Of a stretch of DNA of 64,000 bases, positions 1 to 9,741 are shown one piece after another; within the stretch, counting starts at the first letter, position 1, and every line of letters starts with the position of its first letter. The notes below the pieces were generated by a model. It saw nothing but the letters and a program-made list of their open reading frames with translations, did not search any database and was not told where the DNA came from. Made by a program: the position numbers and the translations under genes. Origin of the DNA: Symbiodinium natans (Eukaryota; Sar; Dinophyceae; Suessiales; Symbiodiniaceae); NCBI GenBank assembly GCA_905221605.1, contig CAJNDS010001780.1, positions 302,501 through 366,500 on the forward strand. The letters run 5' to 3'.

Positions 1-483
1 AGGGCTTAGGGCTTAGGGTTTAGGGTTGAGGGTTTAGGGTTCAGGGTGGTTGTTTATGGGGTCAAGGGGGTCGGGAGGTGAGGTGTTTATGTAGGGGAAG
101 AAGATGAAGGCCTTCTAGGGTCCGTCCTTAGATTCCTTAAGTCTTAGAGTTTGGGGCCAGCTGTCTAAAAAGGATGTGTCATGGCGTCATTGGCACCAGG
201 ATTCAGTTTGTTGCAAGTACCCTCTAAGGTGCAGAAACTGTAGGGTTTGAGATTCAGGGCTTAGGGTTCCAGCTTCAATCCTTAAGAACCTAAGGAAAAC
301 CCTAAACCCTAAACCCGAAACCCCCCAAATGCCCTAAACCTCCCTCCCTGAGCTCAAGAGACCTTTGCGGAGCCTTTTCTTGAGGAGCAAGTCAAGGGAG
401 GCCCCTGAGAGGCACCTCCCCAAGGGGTCTGAATTTGCTGAGAGCTCTGTTGCTGCAAACCCTAAACCCTGAGCCCTAAACCC

Positions 484-745
484 AAAACCCAAAACCCCAA
501 AACCCCAAAACCCCAAAACCCCAAAACCCCAAAACCCCAAAACCCCAAAACCCCAAAACCCCAAAACCCCAAAACCCCACAACCCCAAAACCCCAAAACC
601 CCAAAACCCCAAAACCCCACAACCCCAAAACCCCAAAACCCCAAAACCCCACAACCCCACAACCCCAAAACCCCAAAACCCCAAAACCCCAAAACCCCAA
701 AACCCCAAAACCCCAAAACCCCAAAACCCCACAACCCCAAACCCC
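484..745. repeat. CCCCAAAA (TTTTGGGG) array
   Basis: About thirty units of the eight-base motif CCCCAAAA, with a few CCCCACAA variants, followed directly at 746-841 by CCCCAAA and then CCCTAAA units. TTTTGGGG is the telomere repeat of some hypotrich ciliates; here it is a local variant block next to the TTTAGGG type. The Gly/Phe/Trp-rich open frames across it are repeat artefacts. Confidence 0.95.
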
Positions 746-1030
746 AAAACGCCAAACCCCAAACCCCAAACCCCAAACCCTAAACCCTAAACCCTAAACC
801 CTAAACCCTAAACCCTAAACCCTAAACCCTAAACCCTAAACCCCCGAATTGGGATCCGAGTGCTCGTCGAGCAGCAGGGCACACCCTGGCCGCAAGCACA
901 CGCGCTCCCAAAACTGGCTTTGGTCCCGTTTTCGGGTGTTAAATGGGTTTAGGGTTTCGGGTATGAGGTGTAGGGTTTAGGGTTCAGGGTTTAGGGTTGA
1001 GGGTTTAGGGTTGCGGGTTGAGGGTTTAGG

Positions 1031-1118
1031 GTTTCCGAAATTAGGGGTACCTTATTGGGGTCCTTAGTATGAGGGGATCCTACTATTTGGGGGTCTATAT
1101 TCGGGTCCCTTATTATCG
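1031..1118 (+). repeat. M5 dispersed repeat, copy 1
   Basis: tttccgaaattaggggtacc, then ttattggggtcctta..atgaggggatcctactatttggggg. Shared with 3491-3575 and, reversed, 49568-49657. Confidence 0.75.
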
Positions 1119-1196
1119 TAAACCCCCCATATAGGGGAAAAGGGTGCCGTTCTCATAATATGGTTTCTGGGCTACCCCTAAACCCCGGACCCCAAA

Positions 1197-1326
1197 CCCC
1201 AAACCCCAAACCCTAAACCCTCAACCCTAGCCCCTAAACCCTAAACCCTAGCCCCTAAACCCTAAACCCTAAACCCTCAACCCTAAACCCTAAACCCTAA
1301 ACCCTAAACCCTAAACCCTAAACCCT
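1197..1326. repeat. CCCTAAA array upstream of helicase exon 1
   Basis: About 18 CCCTAAA-type units with some CCCTCAA and CCCTAGC variants, ending about 20 bases before the acceptor at 1343. Confidence 0.95.
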
Positions 1327-1343
1327 TGACAGATCACAGCGAG

Positions 1344-1399
1344 GTGATTGACCCCGGCTTCTGCAAGCAGAACTCCTTCAACCCGCGGACAGGCATGGA
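1344..1399 (+). CDS. DHX16/PRP2: PRP2/DHX16-type DEAH-box helicase, exon 1 in window (motif V region)
   Basis: The exon opens after cgag|G and reads [19 protein letters not shown], the conserved stretch after motif V of spliceosomal DEAH helicases (DHX16 has a nearly identical segment). It ends in phase 2 at ATG GA before gtcggc. The next piece of the family sequence, SLIVVPCSK, begins in the matching phase at 19413, so the same gene is inferred to continue there across an 18-kb intron. The ATPase motifs I-III should lie upstream of the window. The protein would remodel the activated spliceosome before the first splicing step. An alternative is that this exon belongs to a second, truncated helicase copy; exact phase and sequence continuity argue against that but do not exclude it. 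Confidence 0.8.
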
Positions 1400-1866
1400 G
1401 TCGGCAACCCAGATGCTCGTCACTTTAGTGGTTAGGGTTTAGGGTTTAGGGTTTAGGGTTTAGGGTGTAGGGTTCAGGGTTTAGAGTTTAGGGGTTTGGG
1501 GATTGGGGTTTAGGGTTTAGGGCTACAATTTCCCCCGGTGCCCTGAACCTTCGCCCCGAACCCCAAGCCCGAGGCCCTGAAGCTTCAAAAGTTGAGCCCC
1601 AGACTCACGCAGGCCTCAAGTTTGGGCTCTAAACTCGAAAACGGTTTAGGGTTTAGGGTTTAGGGTTTAGGGTTTCGGGTTTAGGGTTTAGGTTTTAGGG
1701 TTTAGGGTTTCCCCCTGCGACAACCCACCAAGAAACACCATCAACACGGCTGATGGAGTTTAAGGGTTTATTGCCCCAGCCTCGCCCCACTCCAGTCAGC
1801 GTTCAGTGTGTAGGGTCACAGGCTGCAAGGTCTGTAGGGTGCGAAACGCAACAACTAGGATGCCCA

Positions 1867-1956
1867 GTAGTACCCTTATTCCCTTTTTGGGGGGTTTAGG
1901 TTCCCTTACATAATAACCCCTTCAAGCAAAAATGGGCTAAGCCTAGGTTACTGGGC
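1867..1956 (+). repeat. M4 dispersed repeat, copy 1
   Basis: Contains a core beginning cccttttTGGG..tttaggttccctta and ending ggg..ctaagcctaggtta. The same core recurs at 15202 and 59236. The ends (cccagtagtacc / ggttactgggc) are inverted and resemble M3 ends. Confidence 0.6.
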
Positions 1957-2975
1957 AGCCTAGACAAGGCTTAGACTGGGCGATGTTAGGGTTTTAGGCT
2001 CCTACGAGGTTCGGGCCGTTTATACTGGGCTGGTGGCATTCATTGGGGTGTATCTTTTCATGTCATTCATATGAATTCAGGGTTTTCACCGTTAGGGTGC
2101 ATATGCTCCGGTTCAGGCATTTGGGGTTCAGAGGCTGTAGGTTTGGGGTTCGGGGCCTCATTAAACCTTGTACCCACCTAAGCCCTAGCCCCCAACACCC
2201 AACTTGCCTAGTGAACTTCTCAATGTCCAGGAAAATCAGAAACCCTAAGCCCTACCTGTGACTCTCTTTACCTACAGTTCTATGGGTTGCACCTACTAAT
2301 TGAGGGTAGTTCCTACTAAAGTGTAGGTGAATAGGGTCCCAGGCAACGTGCTTCAGGCCCTTGTAAACCGAGTTCAGGCAAAGCAACGGCACCTGGGCGT
2401 CTTGGGAACCCTCAACCCTAAACACCCTAAAACCCTAAAAACCCCCAGCCCTAAAACCCTAAAACCCTGGAACCCTAAAACCCCAAAGCCCCAAAGCCCT
2501 AAAACCCTAAAATCCTAAAGCCCTAAAACCCTAAAGCCCTAAAACCCTAAACCTAAGCCCTAAAACCTAAAAACCCTAAACCCTAAAACCCGAGAACCTC
2601 AAACCCTACAACTCTGCGACGCATGTCGGCTCGAAGAGCCCTTCCCCTCCTCGCGGCTCCCGCGGACAAAGAATCGGCAAGCGCCGCCCCGAGCTACCTC
2701 GTTGCCCTCAGTCCTAAGCCCTAAAGCCTAAACCCGGAAGCCCCACCCTGTCACCTTGAACCCTCTAGAACTAAACCCTAAACCCTAAACCCTAGACCCT
2801 AAACCCCAAACCCTAAAACCTAAACCCTAAACCCTAAACCCTAAACCCTAAACCCTCAACCCTAAACCCTAACCCCTAAACCCTAAACCCTAAACCCTAA
2901 ACCCTAAACCCTAAACCCTACACCCTAAACCCTAAACCCCAAATCCCTTCAACTCTGGGGCCTTTTTCCTGACAG

Positions 2976-3416
2976 TCCCACTCTGACTCCGGAATCGGGT
3001 TTCGTTGACAGCTGCGATCTCGAAGTACCAGATGATCATCACGGCGACGAGCTTCGTGCTTTCAACCAGAGGTTGGTGGCCGAAGCCAGTGGCAAACTGG
3101 CACCTGCTGATGTGGGCAACCTCAAGTATGCCTCGATCGTAGGATCCCACACCAACCTTCCGAGCTGGCAAGGCAAGGCTTGCCCACAACGAGATGGACG
3201 GACGACTTTCCGTGGAAAAGTTACCCTAAACCCTAAACCCTAAACCCTAAACCCTAAACCCTAAACCCTAAACCCTAAACCCTAAACTGGTGCAATGCCA
3301 TCGAGAGAGGAGTCGAGTGGACCATCATCTCTCATGCCGTGACAGAAGCATTTCCGGGGCATGTGCCTCTAGCCCAAGCGAAGACAAGGAAGATGGCGGT
3401 CAAAAGGGCACCCTGA
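2976..3416 (+). CDS. Unassigned coding segments (about 80 + 35 codons)
   Basis: An open non-repetitive island at 2976-3220 encodes ASGKLAPADVGNLKYASIVG and SHTNLPSWQGKAC among other residues; a second at 3310-3416 encodes VEWTIISHAVTEAFPGHVPL and on to a TGA. They are separated by a short CCCTAAA array, so they look like two exons split by repeat. The G.L..DV, GSHTNL and (V/L)EWT(I/V)IS..V..AFP pattern reminds me of a repeat-rich protein family common in dinoflagellates, but I cannot name it. Both lie inside the large helicase intron. They could be exons of a small nested gene ending at 4592, or relics of an inserted copy. Confidence 0.45.
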
Positions 3417-3490
3417 ACCAAACCCTAAACCCTAAACCCTGAACCCTAAACCCTAAACCCTAAAGCCCTTTCCTCCAAAACCCTGCATTG

Positions 3491-3575
3491 GGGTTTCCGA
3501 AATCAAGGGTACCTTGTTGGGGTCCTTGTTATACGGGAATCTTACTACTTGGGGACTGCAGTAGGGGTCCCTTGC
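3491..3575 (+). repeat. M5 dispersed repeat, copy 2
   Basis: tttccgaaatcaagggtacc, then ttgttggggtccttgttata and cttactacttggggact. Confidence 0.75.
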
Positions 3576-4443
3576 TGCGCTTTGTAAACCCTAAACCCTA
3601 AACCCTAAACCCTAAGCCCTAAACCCTAAACCCTAGACCCTGGAGCCTGGACCCTAGACCCTAGACCCTAAACCCTAAACCCTACACCCCAAACCGCACA
3701 CATCGCCACAGTAGCACACCCGAGCTCCGCGAGTGATATGAACGAGACTTGATAAGGCCATCGCCGTTTGCGATGTTGGCTTTTTGGAGTTTCAGGGATT
3801 AGGGCTTAGGGTTTAGGGTTCAGGGTTCCAGGTTTTAGGGTTCGGGGAGGGGAGTAGGTGGTATAGGGCGCTGTGGTGCTCTTGCATCTCGAAGAGGGCG
3901 TTTCCTTTTGTGCTTGTGTTTTTTTGGGCTTTTCTTTAAGGGCTTAGGGCTCAGGGTTTAGGGTTCAGGGTTTAGGGTTTAGGGAATCTAGTTTTTAGGC
4001 TTTTAGGCTTTCGGCTTTAGGGTTTAGGGTACCGCACCTCCTCGGCTTCGGCTGTTCCCCCTTATACTCACAGTGCTGCAGAGGGATAAGAGTACGCCCT
4101 ATTATGAATCCCTATTCCGGACTGCTAGGTTTCAGGGGCAAACATCCCAAGTCTAGGGTCTAAATCCAAAGTGGTGTTCAGAGCTGGCATGGCGGGTGCC
4201 ATGAGCCCTACAAGCGAGCGAACTGCTGCAGTCCCAACGCGACAAAACCCGAACCCCAACTGTTTAGGGTTTAGGGTTTAGGGTTTAGGGTTTAGGGTTT
4301 AGGGTTTAGGGTTTAGGGTTTAGGGTTTAGGGTTTAGGGTTTTGGGTAATTATGAAACCCTGAACCCCAACTCCAAACCTTCTTGAGCCATCAACCCTAA
4401 GCCCTTAACCCTCAACCCCTAGCCCTGAACCCTTAACCCTACC

Positions 4444-4445
<2 letters not shown>

Positions 4446-4492
<47 letters not shown>
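4446..4492. repeat. Poly-C run
   Basis: An uninterrupted run of about 46 C, next to CCCTAA units. Similar shorter C or G runs occur at 4896, 5030, 22749, 27363, 28659, 31839, 33044, 39191 and 45872. Confidence 0.95.
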
Positions 4493-4493
<1 letters not shown>

Positions 4494-4507
4494 CCCCTGC
4501 CCGCCAG

Positions 4508-4592
4508 CACCGAGCCCCTGAGGGAAGAAGCCATGGCCTTGCGAAGCGGCCTGATGGCGGTCGCGGCCTACTGGCTGATGGAGTTTGCTTGA
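4508..4592 (+). CDS. Candidate terminal exon, unknown protein
   Basis: After gccag| the frame reads TEPLREEAMALRSGLMAVAA and then YWLMEFA before TGA. It is GC-rich, amphipathic and free of repeat, unlike its surroundings, and directly follows a 46-base poly-C run. It may close the gene represented by 2976-3416. No family recognised. Confidence 0.4.
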
Positions 4593-6970
4593 TGTTGGGT
4601 TTTTTTTGGGAGTTTTGGGGTTTGGGGTTTAGGGTTTAGGATTTAGGGTTTAGGGTTTAGGGTTTAGGGTACCCTAAACCCTAAACCCCTCAACCCCAAG
4701 GAGCTTTGGGGAGTTTAGCGGTTTAGGAGGGGGTTTGGGAGAGTTTAGGGTACCCCTGGCCCCAAACCCTAAACCCTTTGGTGGTTTAGTGGCTTCGGGG
4801 TTCTGAAGGCATAGGGTTTAGGGTTTAGGGTTTGGGGTTTGGGGTTTAGGGTTTAGGGTTTAGGGTTCAGGGTTCAGGGTTTAGGGTTTGGGGTCCTCCC
4901 CCCCCCCCCCCTCATGAGAGCCAAAGATCTGGGGCTGGGTTGAGGGGACGTACACGCGTGAGTTTGACCCAAAAACTCCTAAACCCCAGCACCAAACCCC
5001 TATAAAACCCCGGCGAACTCCTAAAATCCCCCCCCCCCCCCCCCCCGAAACCATTTTTACGAAGCCTTAAACCCTAAACCCCCCAAACCCTAAACCCTCA
5101 ACCCTAAACCCCAAACCCCAAACCCTAAACCCTAAACCCTAAACCCGTTGAGGGTTGAGGGTTTATGGTTGAGGGTTGAAGGTGTTTTAGGGTTGAGGGT
5201 TTAGAGGTTTAGGGTTTTAGAAGCCCATCAAGCAAGACAAGGGCTTCGACCTTAAACACCCCTAACCCAAACCCTAAACCTTGAACCCTGGACCTAAACC
5301 CTGTATATCCCTAAGCCCCAAACAACCCTAAACCCTCAACAACCCCAAGCCCTTTTGGGGTACCCTAAATATTAGGTGCCGTAGTATAATCGGGATCCAA
5401 AACGGGACCATAATGTTGACAACCACCCATAGACGTACCCAAAACCCTAAACCCTAAACCCTGGCAAAGACCTAATAAGCTTAAAAAGTCCACTATGACC
5501 ACTGCCATACCATTGTGGAATATCAAGTCAGAGATGCCATTCATATGAACACACTTTATGTAGGATCAAGCCCAAAACGGAGCCCTAAGCCCTAACCCCT
5601 AAACCCTAAACCCCCCTGAGCTGAGGCCGCAGCGACGCTGCTGGGTCTTTCGGTGGCCTGGGGCTCAGCTTGGACTCAGCTGAAACGGCAAGCAAGGCTT
5701 CAGGGTTCAGGGTTTAGGGTTTAGGGTTTAGGGTTTAGGGTCTAGGGTTTAGGGTTTAGGGTTTAGGGTTTAGGGTTTAGGGTTTAAGGTTTAGGGTTTA
5801 GGGCTCAAGGTTTCTGCAAGGGTTCAGGGCTTAGGGTGTAGGATTTCCAGCAGGGCTTGCACAGGGCTCAGGGTTGAGGGTTCAAGATGAAGTCGACATT
5901 TGCCCAAACCCCAGACCAGTGGGCTTTTCTTGTGTTTCTAAACCCCCAGAAAGATTGTAGCTTGCAAAGGGACAAAGAAGGGTTTCCGCGAACAGCTAAG
6001 AAAGCCCTAGCCCCGAAAACCCTAACCTCCGAAACCCGGCAGCGGTTTCTCAGCAACCCTAGACCCTAAACCTAAACCCTAAACCCTAAACCCCAAACCC
6101 TAAACCCTAAACCCTAAACCCTAAACCCTAAACCCCAAAACCCAAACCCTAAACCCTAAACCCTAAACCCCAATCCCAGGCCTTCCTGGGCCCCGCAGTT
6201 GCCCCGCGGGCGCCCGCTCGGCCGGCGCTGCGCGGCGGCCCCGCGGGTGTCCCCGAGGGCGGAGCTTCGGTGACGGGAGGTCGGGCCGTCACGCCTGCAG
6301 TCTCCGTTTTTCTTTGTGTGTATTATACATATATATATATACATTATATATATATACTCATATATATATACATATGTATATTGCAAGAAAATATGTATGG
6401 AACTATATACATATGATGTACATTTATGTGTGTATTCGCACAGCCAAAGAGGGCTTGAGGGGTTGGGCGTTTTGGGGATTTTGGTTCCTCTTGGTTTAAT
6501 GGTTTTGGAGGGCTTTAGGCTTCAGTGGTGCTCTAGACTGTTGGCGATTTTGTCTTTCGTTTCCGGATAGTTCGAGACGTTTTTTGATGTTCTCTGTATG
6601 TTCATGTATATTGTTCCAGGAAAGTTGTGCCTGGTATTTAGGAACCTGAGGGAAGCTTAGGGAGCCTTAGGAAGTAGTTAGTAGGGAGTATTAGGGAGCC
6701 TTGGGTTACCTACCCCCCTTGAACCCCCCTCCCTTAAGAACCCTAAGCCCTAAACCCCAAACCCTAAACCCTAAACCCCAAACCCTAAACCCTAAACGGC
6801 AAGGGGGTAGAGGGCTTTGGGCGGCTGTTAACCAGGAGCTCCCTGCTGCTTTGGGCCCCAAAAACCCTAAACCCTAAACCCGAAAACCCTAAACTCGAAA
6901 ACCCTAAACCCTAAACTCTAAACCCTAACCCTAAACCGTAAACTCCTGGACCCACCATAAAGCCCCAAAG
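4593..6970. other. Repeat-rich stretch with possible FabZ 5' exons
   Basis: TTTAGGG/CCCTAAA arrays (5700-5800, 6065-6170), poly-C runs and a (TA)n tract at 6326-6378. Non-repeat islands at 5625-5690 (open: DAAGSFGGLGLSLDSAETAS), 5887-6060 and 6197-6300 (Arg/Pro/Ala-rich, very GC-rich) could be 5' exons of FabZ or another transcript, but no splice chain could be fixed. Confidence 0.5.
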
Positions 6971-8715
6971 GCCTCGGGGCTGGGGCCACGCTCGTCGCGG
7001 CCGCGGTCGGCGCGGCAGCGGCCAGGCGTGCCGTCACAGCGCGGCAAGGGAAGAAGGCCGAGGGGTTGTAGGGTTTAGGTTTGAGGGGTTAAGATTTAGG
7101 GTCTAGGGGGCGAATTATATAGGGCTTAGGGTTGAGAGTTTTGGAATTTCAGGGTTTTGGGGCTTAGGGTAGAGTAATTGTTAGAGCGCAGGGTTATGGT
7201 TGCATGTAGGGTTCAGGGTTGGCATTTCTTCGGGTTTGTGGTTCAGGGTTAGCTAGGATTGGGCGCAGAAGCTGTGCGTGATAGAGATTGGTTGCCATTG
7301 CTTCGTAATGTGCGAAATGCAGTTTTGGCCCAGTTGTGGAGGGCAGAAAGGCCAAAGAAGAGAACCTTTTTCGTAACTTTGCAAGCTGCCGTAGCACATG
7401 CTGACTGCCTCGCGCGTGCAAAGCACGCGAAGGTGTATGTGTACATATGTATATTCACACACTATACATACGTCTGCAAAAGATCTCCAACATGTTATAC
7501 CGTAATTCAGACTCCAAAAGGACATTGCTTTCATACTTGAAATCTCTGATCACGTTTGTCAAAGGGCTTCCTGAGCAACTCAATGCCAAGTTGCCTCTGA
7601 GCTAAGCAGGCAGGTGCACCCTAAGCCCTATAAGCCTAAACCACAACAACTCTGCTCTACAGCTCTAAACTGAAGACTCGATACAGAACAGAGGGGCCCT
7701 AAACCCTAAATCGGCAACCCTGACCCCTCTAAGCCCAGCCCGACACCCTCTCGGCCCGCTGAAGCTCTCAAGCTCGTGACCAAAAGCAGAGGCTTTGGGA
7801 ACCATAAGACAGGTTCAGGGATAAGTAGGCGAGCGTTAGCCAGGGTTTAGGGGGTTTCGGGCTTTCACCTTAAACTCTAGACAAAGCCTGCACCTTAATT
7901 GCTGAACCCTGTATCAAACCCTAAACCCTTGACCCTAGACCCCAAGCCTGACCTCTGAACCTAAAGTCCGTGAATCCTGAACCCTGAGCCTTAAGCCCGA
8001 AGGCGTACAAACTCTACACGCCCCAAACCCCACAAACTCCATGAGAAAATCCCAAGCCCTGTTACCCCTACAGCCCCCCAAAAAAGGCACAAGCCCTACA
8101 GCCCCATAGACACACCAACCCTGCAAGCCCTGTCTAAGGGTAGTTTCATGGTCCACTAATATGGGCGCTTAGTTGGGGATACACCCTATAAAACCCCTAG
8201 GCCCCATATGTCAGAACCCTTTACAGAAGATAACGGGGACCAGCCCCGTTCCCTGACATTCATGTTGGACCCCTAAGGTTGTACCTTTGGCCTTGGAGAC
8301 CCTTTTAAAGGGTTTAGGGTTTAGGGTTTAGGGTTTAGGGGTGATCTTATCAAAGATCCTCTGTGGGCCATATTCGGGGTATATTCAGCCAACCTCTTAG
8401 GGGGTACATCCTTAGGGGTCCGAGTATGGCTCCCTTGAAACCTTGTGCGCCGGCCTAAACCCTAAACCCTAAACCCTAAACCCTAAACCCTAAACCCCCT
8501 AAACCCTAAACCCTAAACCCTAAACCCTAAACCCTAAACCCTAAACCCTAAACCCTAAACCCTAAACCCTAAACCCTAAACCCTAAACCCTAAACCCTAA
8601 CCCTAAACCCTAAACCCTAAACCCTAAACCCTAAACCCTAAACCCTAAACCCGGCATCCAGGACAAGGACAAGGACAAGGACAAGGATAAGGAGGAGGAG
8701 CCCGAGTGGCGAAGC
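6971..8715 (+). CDS. fabZ: Probable N-terminal exons of FabZ (targeting region and acidic linker)
   Basis: Exon 6971-7056 reads LGAGATLVAAAVGAAAARRA followed by VTARQGKK: a hydrophobic Ala/Val stretch and then basic and hydroxylated residues, as expected for a plastid import presequence. It ends AAGAAG|gccgag (GC donor, phase 0). Exon 8662-8715 (DKDKDKDKDKEEEPEWRS) starts in phase 0 after ccag and can end at AGC|gcagag, joining the first core exon at 9742 in phase. An Arg/Pro/Ala-rich open stretch at 6199-6290 may be an earlier presequence exon, and 5639-5690 another. The start codon is not identified. The link to FabZ rests on position and phase, not homology. Confidence 0.5.
7057..8661. other. 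FabZ upstream intron with long CCCTAAA array
   Basis: Contains non-repeat, AT-richer DNA at 7200-7560 (open on both strands, no recognisable protein), degenerate CCCTAA sequence, and a nearly pure CCCTAAA array at 8456-8652 that ends about 10 bases before the exon at 8662. I see no further gene in it. Confidence 0.6.
8456..8652. repeat. CCCTAAA array (about 28 units)
   Basis: Nearly perfect heptamer array in the C-rich orientation. The opposite orientation (TTTAGGG) follows at 8735-8960, so the 54-base exon 8662-8715 lies between two head-to-head telomere-like arrays. Confidence 0.97.
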
Positions 8716-8734
8716 GCAGAGCCACCCGGCTGCA

Positions 8735-8960
8735 GTTTTGGGTTTAAGGTTTAGGGTTAGGGTTTAGGGAGTAGGGTTTAGGGTTTAGGGTTTAGGGTTT
8801 AGGGTTTAGGGTTTAGGGTTTAGGGTTGAGGGTTTAGGGTTTAGGGTTTAGGGTTTAAGGTTTAGGGTTTAGGGTTTAGGGCAGTTAGGGGTTTAGGGGT
8901 TTAGGGGTTTAGGGCAGTTAGGGGTTTAGGGGTTTAGGGGTTTAGGGGTGTAGGGGTTCA
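8735..8960. repeat. TTTAGGG array with GGGGTTTA variants
   Basis: TTTAGGG heptamers changing to TTTAGGGG octamers from 8887 on; lies just downstream of the acidic-linker exon. Confidence 0.95.
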
Positions 8961-9741
8961 GGGGTTTAGTTGTCGATTTTTAGGAGGGTTTAAGTTGTCT
9001 AGGTGGTTTCAGGGTTTAGGGTTTAGGGTTTGGGGTTTAGGGTTTAGGGGCAACCTTCGGCGGAGGAAGATATCGGCCATGACAGAGTCGGTTGGTGCCG
9101 GCGTCTGTGCCTCCTGGCATTGCACTTGGAAAGTCCGTCTTAGGAGAACAACACCTGCGTTTTGATTGGTGTTGATTGGTAGGGTTTGGGGTTTAGGGTT
9201 GAGGGTTGAGGGTTGAGGGTTGAGGGTTTAGGGTTTAGGGTGTTGGGTTTTTGGCTTGGATTTGGAGTTGGGTTTGGGTAATTTTTCCAAGCCTTTGTAA
9301 TTAGGACCCAGGGGACCTGCAAAGCTTCTTTTGGATGTGCTTAGGGTTGATGGTTAAGGGTTAAGGGTTTAGGGTTTAGGGTTTAGTACAGTCCTGAGGT
9401 GTTTCGGATGGTGAGGGGCTTAGTCAGGGTTTGGGAGGTAAGGTTCAGGGTCTATTCCCTAAACCCTAACCCCCCAACCCTAAACCCTGAACCCTGAACC
9501 CTAAACCCTAAACCCTAAACCCCAGGCCTTTGCGGTTTAGTTGGCCTTGAGGCCAAGCACAGCTTGGCTTTCTGGGCTTTGGTGGAGTTGCATCCTGAGA
9601 ATAGAGCTGGCGAATCTTTGAGGTGCTTCTTCTAGGCTGTCGCCCTCTGACACCGCCCTGAACCTCAAGCCCTAAGCCCTAAGCCCTAAACCCTAAGCCC
9701 TAAACCCGAGACCCTGAACCCAAGATGACCGAACATCTGAG

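Larger units (their letters stand above)
1..1343. other. Telomere-like repeat region before helicase exon 1
   Basis: Mostly TTTAGGG/CCCTAAA and variants, including a long CCCCAAAA array (484-745). A short open stretch with an ATG at 181 (MASLAPGF) and an island at 845-945 are not repeat, but I cannot join them to the helicase. An M5-type repeat lies at 1031-1118 and part of an M3 element at 1140-1178. Confidence 0.7.

Noticed and set aside
334-776. Several reverse open frames of 97-142 codons rich in Gly, Phe, Trp, Leu
   Set aside because: They are translations of the CCCCAAAA array; all frames of such a repeat lack stops.
2640-2700. Helicase exon between motif V and VI (LLAAPADKESA)
   Set aside because: It resembles the family segment, but SLIVVPCSK at 19413 fits better in both sequence and phase.
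7194-7540. Overlapping 69-93 codon frames on both strands
   Set aside because: No protein family, no splice context, and frames overlap on opposite strands in unique intron DNA.
9066-9100. Extra FabZ exon (EDIGHDRVG)
   Set aside because: No combination of donors gives the phase needed by the exon at 9742, while 8662-8715 joins it directly.
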